Assembly: GCA_003156715.1 (NCBI GenBank)
Contig: PMHO01000042.1
Coordinates: 25,900 to 89,899, forward strand
DNA from: Candidatus Tityobacter terrigena
GTDB taxonomy: Bacteria > Vulcanimicrobiota > Vulcanimicrobiia > Vulcanimicrobiales > Vulcanimicrobiaceae
Direction: 5' to 3'
DNA: 64,000 nucleotides
Notes under the pieces: model-generated
The model's input: only the letters and a program-made list of their open reading frames with translations
Told to the model about the DNA's origin: nothing
The model's database searches: none
In this document: positions 1-8,837 of the stretch, piece by piece
How positions within the stretch are numbered: the first letter of the stretch is position 1
Layout: every line of letters starts with the position of its first letter
Translations under genes and position numbers: made by a program

Positions 1-995
1 GTGCGCCCGATGTAGCGGTTCTTGATCAGCCCCTCGATGTACGGCAGTTTGCTCTCTTCGGCGAAACCGATGCCGCCGGGAACCGCCGAATCGGGGACGG
101 CCATGACCACGTCGGCCTCGGCGGGATGCTCGCGCGCCAGACGGCGCCCCATCTCCAGGCGCGCCATGTAGATCGATCTCCCATTTAAGATCGAGTCGGG
201 ACGCGCGAAGTAGATGTACTCGAACATGCATAGCGCCTGCGGCTTGGGTTGCGGCGCCTTATCGACGTGCAGACCCTCAGCGTCGATCCAAATGATCTCG
301 CCCGGCTCGAGCTCGCGAATGTATTCTGCTCCGACCGTCGCCAGCGCGCACGATTCGGAGGCGAACATGTAACCGCCGCCGGGGAAACGGCCGTAGCAGA
401 GGGGTCGGACGCCCCACGGGTCGCGGAACGCGTAAAGCGAGCGCGGCGTCGACATGACGATCGAGTATGCCCCCTCGGCCGATTCCATCACGCTTCGAAT
501 GCGGGCAACCATATCGGCACCGGGAGCCTGGACGATCAGCTTGGCAAGCACCTCGGAATCGGATGTCGCCTGCAAAATAGTCGAGGGCGGGAGCTTCGAG
601 CGCAGTTCTTCCGTGTTCGTCAGGTTGCCATTGTGAGCGAGCGCGACGTCGCCGAACGGCGCGCGCTCGAGCAATGGCTGCGCGTTGACGACCACCGATG
701 AGCCCGTCGTCGAATAACGGGTATGGCCGACCGCGATGTAGCCGGTGAGCCGGGCCAAGATGTCTTCGTCGAAGATGCTCGAGATCAAGCCCATCTCGCG
801 GTGGCAAGCGATCGACGCGCCGTCCGAGACGGCGATCCCGGCGGACTCCTGACCGCGGTGCTGCAGCGTGTACAGCGCGAAGTATGCTAGATGGGCGACG
901 CCGTGGCCGGGAGCGTAGACTCCCACGACTCCGCACGCCTCTTCCATCGTGTCGCCTGACGGGAGCGGAGCCTCTGCGTCGTAGGCCCGTGCCAT
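1..995 (-). CDS. purF: amidophosphoribosyltransferase PurF (C-terminus beyond the window)
   Basis: First committed step of purine synthesis: PRPP plus glutamine gives phosphoribosylamine. About 331 residues are present; the gene runs off the left edge. The glutaminase Cys is in 'CGVVGVYAPG' at residue 20, after a short cleavable propeptide, followed by 'LQHRGQESAGI' and 'GHTRYSTTG'. The phosphoribosyltransferase part shows 'VMAVPDSAVPGGIGFAEES'. I chose the ATG at 995, preceded by AAGG; an ATG at 947 giving 'MEEACGVVG' is also possible. It lies 67 bases downstream of the Bax-inhibitor gene and is separated from the main purine operon by a plus-strand operon. Family assignment is very secure. 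Confidence 0.96.
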   Translation of the reverse strand, partial: MARAYDAEAPLPSGDTMEEACGVVGVYAPGHGVAHLAYFALYTLQHRGQESAGIAVSDGASIACHREMGLISSIFDEDILARLTGYIAVGHTRYSTTGSSVVVNAQPLLERAPFGDVALAHNGNLTNTEELRSKLPPSTILQATSDSEVLAKLIVQAPGADMVARIRSVMESAEGAYSIVMSTPRSLYAFRDPWGVRPLCYGRFPGGGYMFASESCALATVGAEYIRELEPGEIIWIDAEGLHVDKAPQPKPQALCMFEYIYFARPDSILNGRSIYMARLEMGRRLAREHPAEADVVMAVPDSAVPGGIGFAEESKLPYIEGLIKNRYIGR

Positions 996-1062
996 GAGCC
1001 TTAGTTCTCCGGCAGGCGCATGGAACCCCTAAGGGGTCCGTTGCCGCCCGCCGCGCGCGAGT

Positions 1063-1719
1063 TCAATCTCGCCGATTCCGCGACCCGAAGATTTGAAGCA
1101 GCGCTAAAAAGATGTTGATTGCGTCGAGGTAAATCGACGCTGCCAGCTCGACCGCGGTTTGATAGCCGCCGCCCGCACGAATGCGCGCGAAATCGACGAG
1201 AACCAGCAGCGTGAACACGGCCAGCGTCGCCCACGAGTAGATCGCCGGGTGCAGGAAGTGCGTGAACGCCGAAATCAAGCCGACCAAGACGAGCGCAATC
1301 AGCGCGCCGAACGCGATACCCGACAGCCGCCGGTAGTCGAAGCTGGTCAAATAGACGATCGCGGCCAGCGTGAGCATTCCTAGGCCCGTCGTCTCGGCAG
1401 CTTCAACCACGACCGTCGGACCGTCGATCTGCGCGTATGAGGCAATTACTGGCCCGAGGCCAATTCCTTCGCAAAGAGCGAACAGGTAAAACATCGTGAG
1501 CGACAGGGCCGAATTGCGGCGCGTCGCGGAAATTGCAATCAGGAATCCGAAGCCGACCAGCATCGCGATCAGCGAAAGGCCGCGCGGCGTGCCCTGTGAG
1601 ACGTATGCAGCCGCGGCGGTGATCAAAAAACCGGCCCCGGTGATCCCGAGGACCTGCCCCAGCAGGGAGGGGGTCGAAACCGCTTGCGTGCCGGCCCGAA
1701 GCTGCGGTGAACCGTACAT
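1063..1719 (-). CDS. Bax inhibitor-1 (YccA/YbhL) family membrane protein
   Basis: Integral membrane protein with about seven hydrophobic segments; 'YLFALCEGIGLGPVIASY' is characteristic of the BI-1/YccA family. Members are pH-sensitive Ca2+-leak channels or regulators of membrane protease quality control. Start taken at the ATG giving 'MYGSPQLRAG' (218 residues); the frame stays open upstream to 1785 but that extension is Arg-rich and unlike the family. It is transcribed divergently from the CitE-like gene at 1801, so 1720-1800 should hold both promoters; I could not identify convincing -35/-10 boxes there. Physiological role here is unknown. Confidence 0.85.
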   Translation of the reverse strand: MYGSPQLRAGTQAVSTPSLLGQVLGITGAGFLITAAAAYVSQGTPRGLSLIAMLVGFGFLIAISATRRNSALSLTMFYLFALCEGIGLGPVIASYAQIDGPTVVVEAAETTGLGMLTLAAIVYLTSFDYRRLSGIAFGALIALVLVGLISAFTHFLHPAIYSWATLAVFTLLVLVDFARIRAGGGYQTAVELAASIYLDAINIFLALLQIFGSRNRRD

Positions 1720-1800
1720 GACACCCGCTACGACCGTTCGCCGGCGCTTGCGGTTTCGGGGGGTGCGCGGCCGGGCTAGGCGCAAGTCTGTGCGTTCTCG

Positions 1801-2697
1801 ATGTCGTGCCTGCTTTTCGTCCCGGCGACCGAGCGGCGGAAGCTCGAAAAGGCGGTGACCCTGCCGTGCCGCGGGATCGTGCTCGACCTGGAAGACGCGG
1901 TCGCCCCCGGCCGCAAGGCCGACGCGCGCGACGGGCTGGCCGAACTAGCTCGAGCGGTACGAGGTGCGGGGCGCGAACTGTATGTCCGGGTGAACGGCCT
2001 GCACACGGAATCCTGGCGCGAAGATGTTGCCGCTGCAGTCGCCGCCGGGGCGCCGGCGCTGCTCGTCCCCAAAGCCGAGAGCCACGAGGGAATCGCGGAA
2101 TTGGGCGCCGCCCTCGACGCGGCCGAGCAAATAACCGGCGCTGCCCGCAAGACCACGCTGGTCCTTCTCATCGAAACGGCGCGCGGGGTGCTCGCGATGG
2201 AGCGGCTGCTCGCCGGCTCGCCGCGAGTCGCCGCGGGATGCCTGGGTCTTGCCGACCTCTCGCTCGATCTCGGCATATCCTGGGATGCAGCGTTGCGCGA
2301 ACGGCCGGCGCTCTACGTCGAGCAACGCTTGCGGCTGTCGCTCGCCTCGCGCGCGGCCGGGATTGAAAAGCCCTGGGATGCGGTCTACATGAACATCGGC
2401 GACGGTGCGGGTTTCGCCGACGACGTGCGGTTGGGCCGACGGGTGGGATGCCAGGGCAAGCTGGTCGTCCATCCCTCGCAGATCGAGCCGGTCAACGCCG
2501 CGTACCGCATCGGCGACGACGAATTGAAGCGCGCGCAGCGCATCGTCGAGAGTTTCGAACGGGCCGTCGAACGTGGAAGCGGCGCGTTGACCGTCGACGG
2601 GATGCTCGTCGACGAACCGGTCGTCGCCCGCGCTCGCGCGGTTCTGGCCACCGCCGAGGGCGTCGTGAACGCGCCGGGCGCATCCGGCGGAGCATGA
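1801..2697 (+). CDS. CitE-like HpcH/HpaI aldolase/citrate lyase family protein
   Basis: TIM-barrel Mg2+-dependent acyl-CoA lyase/thioesterase-type enzyme of the CitE/MclA group, 298 residues. Visible family features are the N-terminal strand 'LLFVPATERRKLEKA', 'LDLEDAV' at 28-34, an 'RVNG' phosphate-binding segment, and the metal-ligand contexts 'LLIETARG' and 'LGLADLSLDLG'. No citF/citD partners are nearby, so true citrate lyase is unlikely; malyl-, citramalyl- or methylmalyl-CoA lyase or thioesterase activity is more plausible but substrate cannot be read. The stop overlaps the next start (ATGA), so it is translationally coupled to the aspartic protease genes, an odd partnership. The Shine-Dalgarno sequence is weak. 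Confidence 0.85.
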   Translation: MSCLLFVPATERRKLEKAVTLPCRGIVLDLEDAVAPGRKADARDGLAELARAVRGAGRELYVRVNGLHTESWREDVAAAVAAGAPALLVPKAESHEGIAELGAALDAAEQITGAARKTTLVLLIETARGVLAMERLLAGSPRVAAGCLGLADLSLDLGISWDAALRERPALYVEQRLRLSLASRAAGIEKPWDAVYMNIGDGAGFADDVRLGRRVGCQGKLVVHPSQIEPVNAAYRIGDDELKRAQRIVESFERAVERGSGALTVDGMLVDEPVVARARAVLATAEGVVNAPGASGGA

Positions 2698-4322
2698 CCG
2701 GCCCGAGCCGCGTTTTTTTCGTGGCGGCCGCGCTGCTCGTGTTGCTGCCGGCGCCCACGATCGTAGCCCGTCCGAAAGCTGACGATACGCTCGGGCCGCC
2801 GGCCGGAATCATCGCCGGTGTTGCGTCGCTCAAGGACGTCGTCGCGCTGTATAACGCGGCCAACGTCCGCAGCGGAGCGAACGTCGTCGTCGATGCGACC
2901 GTGGAAAGCAATGGCCTAAGCGGAAGCGCGCATTACGTTCGCGACCACGACGACTTCCGTTGGTCGCTGCAGTTCGGTCCTTTCGCCTCCGCCGGAGGCC
3001 GCTCCCAAGGCCAGCGCTGGGAACTCAATGAGAACGGCCTCTCGCGTCTGGTGAACGACGTCGGCCGCCGCGATGATATCGCTGCTGAATTCGTCCAAGA
3101 CGCGCTCGTCGAAACCCCCGGGCTCAAGCTCTTGGGTGAGACGCACGAGCCGGCGGCTTTCGTTCTGGAGTCCGCCCCGCCCGGCGGACGGCGCGAATGG
3201 CTTTTCGTCGATCACCGGACCGGCTTGCTGGACCGCGTCGAGTCGATCGCCCAGGGCGGCCGAATCGTGGAGACCCTGGACGACTACGCGACTACCGACG
3301 GCGGGACGATCTCTCGCCACGTTCACATATCTGGTCCCAACCCCGGCCAGGACAGCGATGCACGAGTCGCCCACGACGATCGGCCGGCAACGCTCGACCC
3401 GAGCCAGCTCGCTATCCCCTCGAACTTGCGCGCCTTCGACGAGTTTCCGCCGGACGTTTCGCAGGTCGACATTCCGGCCAAGTTCTTCGACGGCAAAATC
3501 GCGGTTCGGGTGAACATCGAGGGCCGCGGCATCGATTTCATGCTCGACTCCGGTGCGTCCGGGATCGTGATCGATTCCGGCGTCGTCGGCGCCCTCAACC
3601 TTCCCACATACGGCAAATTCCATGAGCCATCCGGCAGTTCGGTGGCGACGTTGACGATCGTCCCTGAGATCCGCGTCGGCCGTTTGCGGCTGTCAAACGT
3701 CGTCGCGGCAATGGGACCCTTCAACGTGCCGACCCTCAATTATGAAGCGCGGCAACAGGGAGTTCTCGGGTACGACTTCATCGCCGGTGCCGTCATTCAC
3801 GTCGACTATTTCAACCACAAAGTCGAGGCGATTCGAAAAGAAGATTTCCATCCGGAGGAGGTCGCTAACGCTGCCGAGATCCCCATCGTCCTCGACGACG
3901 GCGTTCCGCTCTCGCGCCTCTGGATCGGAAGCACGGCTAGCGAGCGCTTCATCATCGATACGGGCGCCAACGACGTTACGGTTTTCTCTGCATTTGCGCG
4001 TGCCAACCCCGACGACGTACGAGATCAAGGTAAAGGAAACGACGTTCAGTGGTTCTTCCGATACATTGCCCTGTTCACCACGAGCGGCATGTACCGCGTT
4101 GCGCCCACCCAGCTCAAGAGCCTTATCTTCGGCCCGACCCGTTTTGGCGAAGTCATGGCGATGGAGCCCGAGCATGCCGAACGCTTTGAGGGTGACTACG
4201 ACGGACTGATCGGCTATCAAGTTCTTCAATTCTACGACGTGTACTTCGACTACGCCGACCGCCGTGTGATCGTCGCTCCCAATGCGATGCTGCTGAGGCG
4301 CGCGCGAAAACCCGCGGCGTGA
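2694..4322 (+). CDS. secreted protein with two retropepsin-like aspartic protease domains
   Basis: 542 residues. An N-terminal signal peptide of about 25 residues ('VFFVAAALLVLLPAP') is followed by a roughly 240-residue region resembling an outer-membrane lipoprotein-type beta domain, then two retropepsin-like lobes. Catalytic triads are 'FMLDSGASG' (Asp near residue 285) and 'FIIDTGAND' (Asp near residue 422). Each lobe ends with a hydrophobic 'LGYDF' or 'GLIGYQVL' element, as in pepsin-like two-domain architecture. ATG overlaps the CitE-like stop, and its own stop overlaps the start of a paralogue, so the three genes are one operon. Export to periplasm or cell surface and peptidase activity are inferred; the substrate is unknown. 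Confidence 0.8.
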   Translation: MTGPSRVFFVAAALLVLLPAPTIVARPKADDTLGPPAGIIAGVASLKDVVALYNAANVRSGANVVVDATVESNGLSGSAHYVRDHDDFRWSLQFGPFASAGGRSQGQRWELNENGLSRLVNDVGRRDDIAAEFVQDALVETPGLKLLGETHEPAAFVLESAPPGGRREWLFVDHRTGLLDRVESIAQGGRIVETLDDYATTDGGTISRHVHISGPNPGQDSDARVAHDDRPATLDPSQLAIPSNLRAFDEFPPDVSQVDIPAKFFDGKIAVRVNIEGRGIDFMLDSGASGIVIDSGVVGALNLPTYGKFHEPSGSSVATLTIVPEIRVGRLRLSNVVAAMGPFNVPTLNYEARQQGVLGYDFIAGAVIHVDYFNHKVEAIRKEDFHPEEVANAAEIPIVLDDGVPLSRLWIGSTASERFIIDTGANDVTVFSAFARANPDDVRDQGKGNDVQWFFRYIALFTTSGMYRVAPTQLKSLIFGPTRFGEVMAMEPEHAERFEGDYDGLIGYQVLQFYDVYFDYADRRVIVAPNAMLLRRARKPAA

Positions 4323-5928
4323 AAATGGCCGCCCGAAGCGTGGCGATCGTCACGCTCCTGACGCTGCTGGCCGCGGCTCCCAGTTTTGCGCAGCCGAACC
4401 AGGACGGATCGCCGGCCGGCATCGAGGCGACTTCAATGTCGATGAAAGCCGTGCTCGCGCGTTATCACGCGGCCGTCGGCAGCGTGACGCCGGCGAGCGT
4501 CGAGGACTGGAAGATCGACGAGCTCGGAATGAGCGGCGCGCTGCACGTCATTGCCGCGGGCGGCAATTACCGGCAGATCGAAACGCTCGGGCCGTTTCAC
4601 TACGAGCGTGGCCGCTTCGAAGGGCAGGCATGGCGGCAGAACGCGAACGGCCTGACGCTGTTGCTTGCGGCCGATCGCGGGCGCGAACCGATCGGCGTGG
4701 AGTCCGTCCGTTTTGCTGCCGACGCTCCCGGTCTGCGCATGCTCGGCGAAACGGACACGTCGTACGTCGCTCAAATCGATTCAGTCGGCGGACCGACCGA
4801 ATGGCTTTTCTTCGGAAAAGCGTCGGGCTTGCTCGAGCGGCTCGAAACGCGCGAAGGCGAGCGGCGCTTCGTGCTAACGCTGGAAGACTATCGCGTGACG
4901 GGCTCCGAGCGCCGCCCATGGCACATGCACGCAAGCGACGGCCGGCCCGAGAACGACATCGATTGGCGCCTCTTACGGCTACGCGCGCCGGCTCTCGTGC
5001 GTCAAGACGACCTCGACGTTCCGCCGAACGCGCGGCCGCTGGTCGAGTTTCCCGCGGGCACGTCGCGCGTCTCCCTGCCGGCACAGTTCGTCGACGGCTA
5101 CGTCGTCGTCAGCGCGTCCGTTAACGGGCTTGACCTCAATTTTCTGCTCGACTCAGGCTGCTCGGACATCAGCTTGGACTCCGCCGTCACCGAGCGGCTC
5201 CGGCTGCCTGGCTACGGGCACTCGTCGCAGTCTGCCGCCGGCCCATTCGTTCAGACGCAGACGATCGTCCCGGAGCTGCAACTCGGTGCGCTGCGCCTGC
5301 ACAGCGTAACCGCGTCGAGCCTTCCACTCGCGTTCGAAACGTCGACGAAGACCCACGTTGACGGCTTGCTCGGCTTCGACTTTTTCGCAAATGCCGTCGT
5401 ACACGTCGACTACGAGGCAGGGCGCGTCGAGGCGATCGATCGCGACGAGTTCGACCCCAAGCAGATTCCCGGCGCGATCGCGTTGCCGGTCACGCTCGAC
5501 GAAGGCGTGCCGCTGGTCGGCGTGCGGGTCGGCTCAACCGCCAGCGGCCGATTCATCATCGACAGCGGCGCAACGGACGTCTGCTCTTCTCCAGCTTTGC
5601 GAAGCGACACGCCGATGACGTCGAGGATCGTGGCGAAGGGCGCGCCCTCGACGAGAGCTCTCCGGCTCTTTTCGGGCAAGGCGTCGGAGGCGAGCTGCGC
5701 TTGGTCCCGACCGAACTGCGGAGCCTCGTTTTCGCGGGCACGAGTTTCTCCGGCCTCGTCGGCTTTCGAACCGACGGCGAAACCGAATTCGACGGTGACG
5801 GCGACGACGGCGTCATCGGCTTCTCGCTTCTCCAGTACTACGACGTCTACTACGACTACCCCGATTCGCGCGTGATCCTCGTGCCGAACGCTGCATACCG
5901 AGGTTTGAGCATTCCATCCGAGCAGTGA
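4319..5928 (+). pseudogene. second secreted aspartic protease paralogue, frameshifted near its 3' end
   Basis: Tandem paralogue of the preceding gene with the same plan: signal peptide ('VAIVTLLTLLAAAPSFAQ'), N-terminal domain and two Asp-Ser-Gly sites, 'FLLDSGCSD' (Asp near 278) and 'FIIDSGATD' (Asp near 415). Directly after the second site the frame is lost at about 5577-5582. The original frame ends at 5875 in unrelated residues, whereas another frame continues the homology ('LLFSSFAKRHADDVEDRG', then 'DGVIGFSLLQYYDVYYDY') to the stop at 5928. Loss of one base restores full alignment with the paralogue. GTG start at 4319 overlaps the previous stop; ATG at 4325 is the alternative. Could be sequencing error or recent inactivation. 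Confidence 0.75.
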
Positions 5929-5984
5929 TCGCGCCGAGTGGGGATCGGGATTCGAGCGGCCCACATGGGAAGATAAGGGGGGAC

Positions 5985-6938
5985 ATGAAGACCGTCGGAC
6001 GGGCGTCGCCCGCGCAGCACCCGGTGCCGCACCTGGAAGCTCGGCCCGAATCCGCGCGCGTCGTCCTGATCGCCAACCTCGGCTCGCGCCGCACCGAAGA
6101 AATGTACGAGCACGCGCAGCGATTGCTCGCGGAGCAGGCCGTACCGATCGCCGAATCCTACGCCGTACGCACCGGAAGCGACCTTCGCAAGCTCGTCGCG
6201 CAAGCCGTGCGATCGCACGCCGGGATCGTAATCGTCGGGGGCGGCGACGGTACGCTCACGTCGGTTGTCGGCGAATTCGCCCATCGCGAGACGATTCTGG
6301 GCGTCCTGCCCTTCGGTACCGGAAACAGCTTCGCTCGAAGCCTCGGGCTCAAGCCGACGATCGCCGCCGCCGTCGATACGATTGCCGGCGGACGCGTCGC
6401 ACGCGTCGATCTCGGCCTCGTCAACGGCACGCATTTCGCGAACTTCACGGCGATCGGGCTCTCGTCGAAGATCTCGCAGCACACGCCGGCGGCTCTCAAG
6501 AAAGCCTTCGGGCCGCTGGCTTACGTGCTCGCCGGCATCGGCCCGACGTTGCGCAGCCAGGCCTTTGAGGCCGTCCTTGAATGGCCCGGCGGATCGGAAA
6601 AGCTGACCTCGCATCAACTGATCGTCGCCAGCGGACGGTACTACGGCCTGGTGCCGATCGTGCCGGACGCCTCGATCGTCGACGGCAAGCTCGACGTTTT
6701 CACCGCAACGGGCTTCAACCGGTGGGAGATCGCTCGCATGTTTGTCGCGCTGTTCTTCGGAATGCACACGCGATTGACGGAAGCCGAGTACTTCAGCGGT
6801 CCTGAGGTGACCGTGACGATTGCTCCGCCGCAGGAGCTCGACGTCGACGGGGAGGTTCGGGGAATGACGCCGGCGCGGTTTTCGGTCGATCCGAAGGCGT
6901 TGCGTGTTCTGGTCCCGGAGGGGTTCACTGGGTATTGA
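5985..6938 (+). CDS. diacylglycerol/lipid kinase (YegS/BmrU family)
   Basis: 317-residue DAGK-catalytic-domain protein. Motifs are 'VVIVGGGDGTLTSVVGEF' (nucleotide-binding GGDGT) and 'LPFGTGNSFARSLGL' (GTGN loop), followed by the usual C-terminal beta-sandwich ending 'PQELDVDGEVRG'. It phosphorylates diacylglycerol or a related lipid with ATP at the membrane. The ATG at 5985 is chosen because a strong AAGGGGGG ribosome-binding site sits just upstream; an open frame to 5925 has no such site. It is coupled to the downstream PAP2 phosphatase, which would catalyse the reverse step, giving a kinase/phosphatase pair for phosphatidic acid turnover. Confidence 0.9.
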   Translation: MKTVGRASPAQHPVPHLEARPESARVVLIANLGSRRTEEMYEHAQRLLAEQAVPIAESYAVRTGSDLRKLVAQAVRSHAGIVIVGGGDGTLTSVVGEFAHRETILGVLPFGTGNSFARSLGLKPTIAAAVDTIAGGRVARVDLGLVNGTHFANFTAIGLSSKISQHTPAALKKAFGPLAYVLAGIGPTLRSQAFEAVLEWPGGSEKLTSHQLIVASGRYYGLVPIVPDASIVDGKLDVFTATGFNRWEIARMFVALFFGMHTRLTEAEYFSGPEVTVTIAPPQELDVDGEVRGMTPARFSVDPKALRVLVPEGFTGY

Positions 6939-7530
6939 GGGGGCGAAGGGCTCCCTGTGGTTGCTTTCGCTCGCCCTGCTCGCCGCGTTTCTGCTGCTCG
7001 GCCGCAGCGCCGCTTCGGCCAGCCCCCTACCGATCGACCGCTGGGGCCTCCGGTTCTTCGGGCATGCGACGCGGCTTGCGGCCGCATTCACGCTCACCGG
7101 CTACGCCGGGTTTCTTACTACGGCCATCGTCGTCGCCTGCGCCGTCGCTGCGTTTGCGCGCTCGCTTGCGGAAGCGGAGGCAATCGTGATCGCCGCGCAG
7201 CTTATCTCGCAGGCTGCCGTCCGGCTCGTAAAACCTTCGTTCGGCCGAGCGCGCCCGGCCGAGTGGCTGTTTCGGCAAGAGCTGGACTTCTCGTATCCGA
7301 GCGGTCACGCCGTGACGGCCGTGACCTTCTACGGCGGATGGCTTGCGCTCGTCGTACACGGCGCGTTGCCGCTGCCCATCAAGACCGTTCTCTGCGTCGC
7401 GCTCTCGCTCTGGATCGCCGGCATCGGTTGGTCGCGCATCGCGCTCGGAGCGCACCATCTGAGCGACGTGCTAGGCGGCGCGCTGCTCGGCGGCGCCTTC
7501 CTATCTGCCGAGCTCGCGCTTTTTCCCTAA
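6904..7530 (+). CDS. PAP2 family membrane phosphatase
   Basis: PAP2/phosphatidic-acid or undecaprenyl-pyrophosphate phosphatase family, about 208 residues with five to six membrane segments. The three catalytic motifs are visible: 'KPSFGRARP', 'PSGHAVT' and 'SRIALGAHHLSDVLGG'. The start is uncertain: GTG at 6904 overlaps the kinase gene by 35 bases, and no ATG lies before the first membrane segment; a TTG within 'WLLSLALL' would be the next option. Likely dephosphorylates lipid phosphates on the outer face of the cytoplasmic membrane. It ends 19 bases from the convergent purD. Confidence 0.87.
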   Translation: MFWSRRGSLGIEGAKGSLWLLSLALLAAFLLLGRSAASASPLPIDRWGLRFFGHATRLAAAFTLTGYAGFLTTAIVVACAVAAFARSLAEAEAIVIAAQLISQAAVRLVKPSFGRARPAEWLFRQELDFSYPSGHAVTAVTFYGGWLALVVHGALPLPIKTVLCVALSLWIAGIGWSRIALGAHHLSDVLGGALLGGAFLSAELALFP

Positions 7531-7549
7531 CTGCGGGCGGGCGCGGCGC

Positions 7550-8827
7550 TCAATTGTGCGCGCCGGCGGCGATGTCGCTGCGGAACGTCAACGGCAAGCC
7601 GTCGCCGAAACGACCGGCCAGCTCAGTGACGGCGGCGTAGGCGCCTTCGCGGGCCGACGCGATGTCGCTTCCGAGGGCCGTGACGGTCAGCACACGCCCG
7701 CCGCTCGCGTCGACGCGACCCTCGCGCAGGTTCGACACGCCCCAAAAGGCTGCGCGTCCCTCGCCGAGCTCGACATCGGCGGGCAAACCGGAGAGCGGCG
7801 TGCTCGAGCGGGGATAGTCGGTCGTGGCGAGCACGACGCCCACGCAAGGGTCGCCGTCGAACGTCGCGGCGCTCGCGTCGAGCGCGCCGCGAGAAACGCT
7901 CTCTAGCAGCAGCGCAAAGTCGCCGCGCACCCGCGGCATCAGGACTTGCGTCTCCGGATCGCCGAAGCGCACGTTGAATTCGATGACCGAAGGACCGTTC
8001 GCAGTCCACATCAAGCCGCAGTACAAGACGCCCACGTAGCGCTCGTTCTCGACCACGAGACCGCGAGCAACCGGCTCGAGGATGCGCTCGCGAACGATCT
8101 CGAGGAATCCGTCGGGGAACGCGTTGGGAGGCGAATACGCGCCCATTCCTCCGGTATTGGGGCCAGTGTCGCCGTCGCCGGCACGCTTGTAGTCGCATGC
8201 CGCCGCGACCGGAACGAAGCGCTTTCCGTCGCACAGCGCGAACACGCTTAGCTCGCGGCCCTCGAGTTTCTCTTCAAGCAAAAGGTCGTTGCCGCCGCCC
8301 GGCACGCCGGAGGCGCCAAACCACGAGCGTACGACGGCGCGCGCACTCGCCGCGTCGGGCGTCACCACGACGCCCTTGCCCCCGGCCAAACCATCGGCCT
8401 TTACGACGCAGGCGCCGCGCCAGTCTTCAAGCGCTCGCTCCGCTCCGGAGAGAGAATGGACGATGCGCGCTCGCGCAGTCGGCACGTCGTGGCGCTCCAT
8501 GAAGCGTTTCGCGAAGATCTTGCTCGACTCGAGCCGCCCGGCCGAGCGTCCGGGCCCGAAGACGGCGACGCCCGCTTCCCGCAGGCGGTCGCCGACGCCG
8601 GCGGCGACTGAAGTCTCGGGGCCAAGAACCGCGAGGTCGATCCGGTCGGCAACGGCTCGCGCCGCGATGGCCTTGCCGTCCGTCGCCGAGATCCCCCAGT
8701 TTTCGCCGCGCCGCGCGGTCCCCGCATTTCCGGGCGTTGCGCACACGGCCGAGCATCGCGCCGAACGCGCCAAACGCCACGACAGCGCGTCTTCCCGCGC
8801 GCCGTTGCCGACGACGAGGATTTTCAT
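7550..8827 (-). CDS. purD: phosphoribosylamine-glycine ligase PurD
   Basis: ATP-grasp enzyme joining phosphoribosylamine and glycine to GAR, 425 residues, normal length. N-terminal 'MKILVVGNGAREDALSW' is the family start (usually GSGGREHA). 'ACVVKADGLAGGKGVVV' is the ATP-grasp glycine-rich loop, 'LLEEKLEGRELS' and 'EFNVRFGDPETQ' the metal-ligand segments. It lies 10 bases downstream of guaA on the same strand, so guaA-purD form an operon separate from the purB-purP cluster. Confidence 0.97.
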   Translation of the reverse strand: MKILVVGNGAREDALSWRLARSARCSAVCATPGNAGTARRGENWGISATDGKAIAARAVADRIDLAVLGPETSVAAGVGDRLREAGVAVFGPGRSAGRLESSKIFAKRFMERHDVPTARARIVHSLSGAERALEDWRGACVVKADGLAGGKGVVVTPDAASARAVVRSWFGASGVPGGGNDLLLEEKLEGRELSVFALCDGKRFVPVAAACDYKRAGDGDTGPNTGGMGAYSPPNAFPDGFLEIVRERILEPVARGLVVENERYVGVLYCGLMWTANGPSVIEFNVRFGDPETQVLMPRVRGDFALLLESVSRGALDASAATFDGDPCVGVVLATTDYPRSSTPLSGLPADVELGEGRAAFWGVSNLREGRVDASGGRVLTVTALGSDIASAREGAYAAVTELAGRFGDGLPLTFRSDIAAGAHN

Positions 8828-8837
8828 TGCGGTGCGA

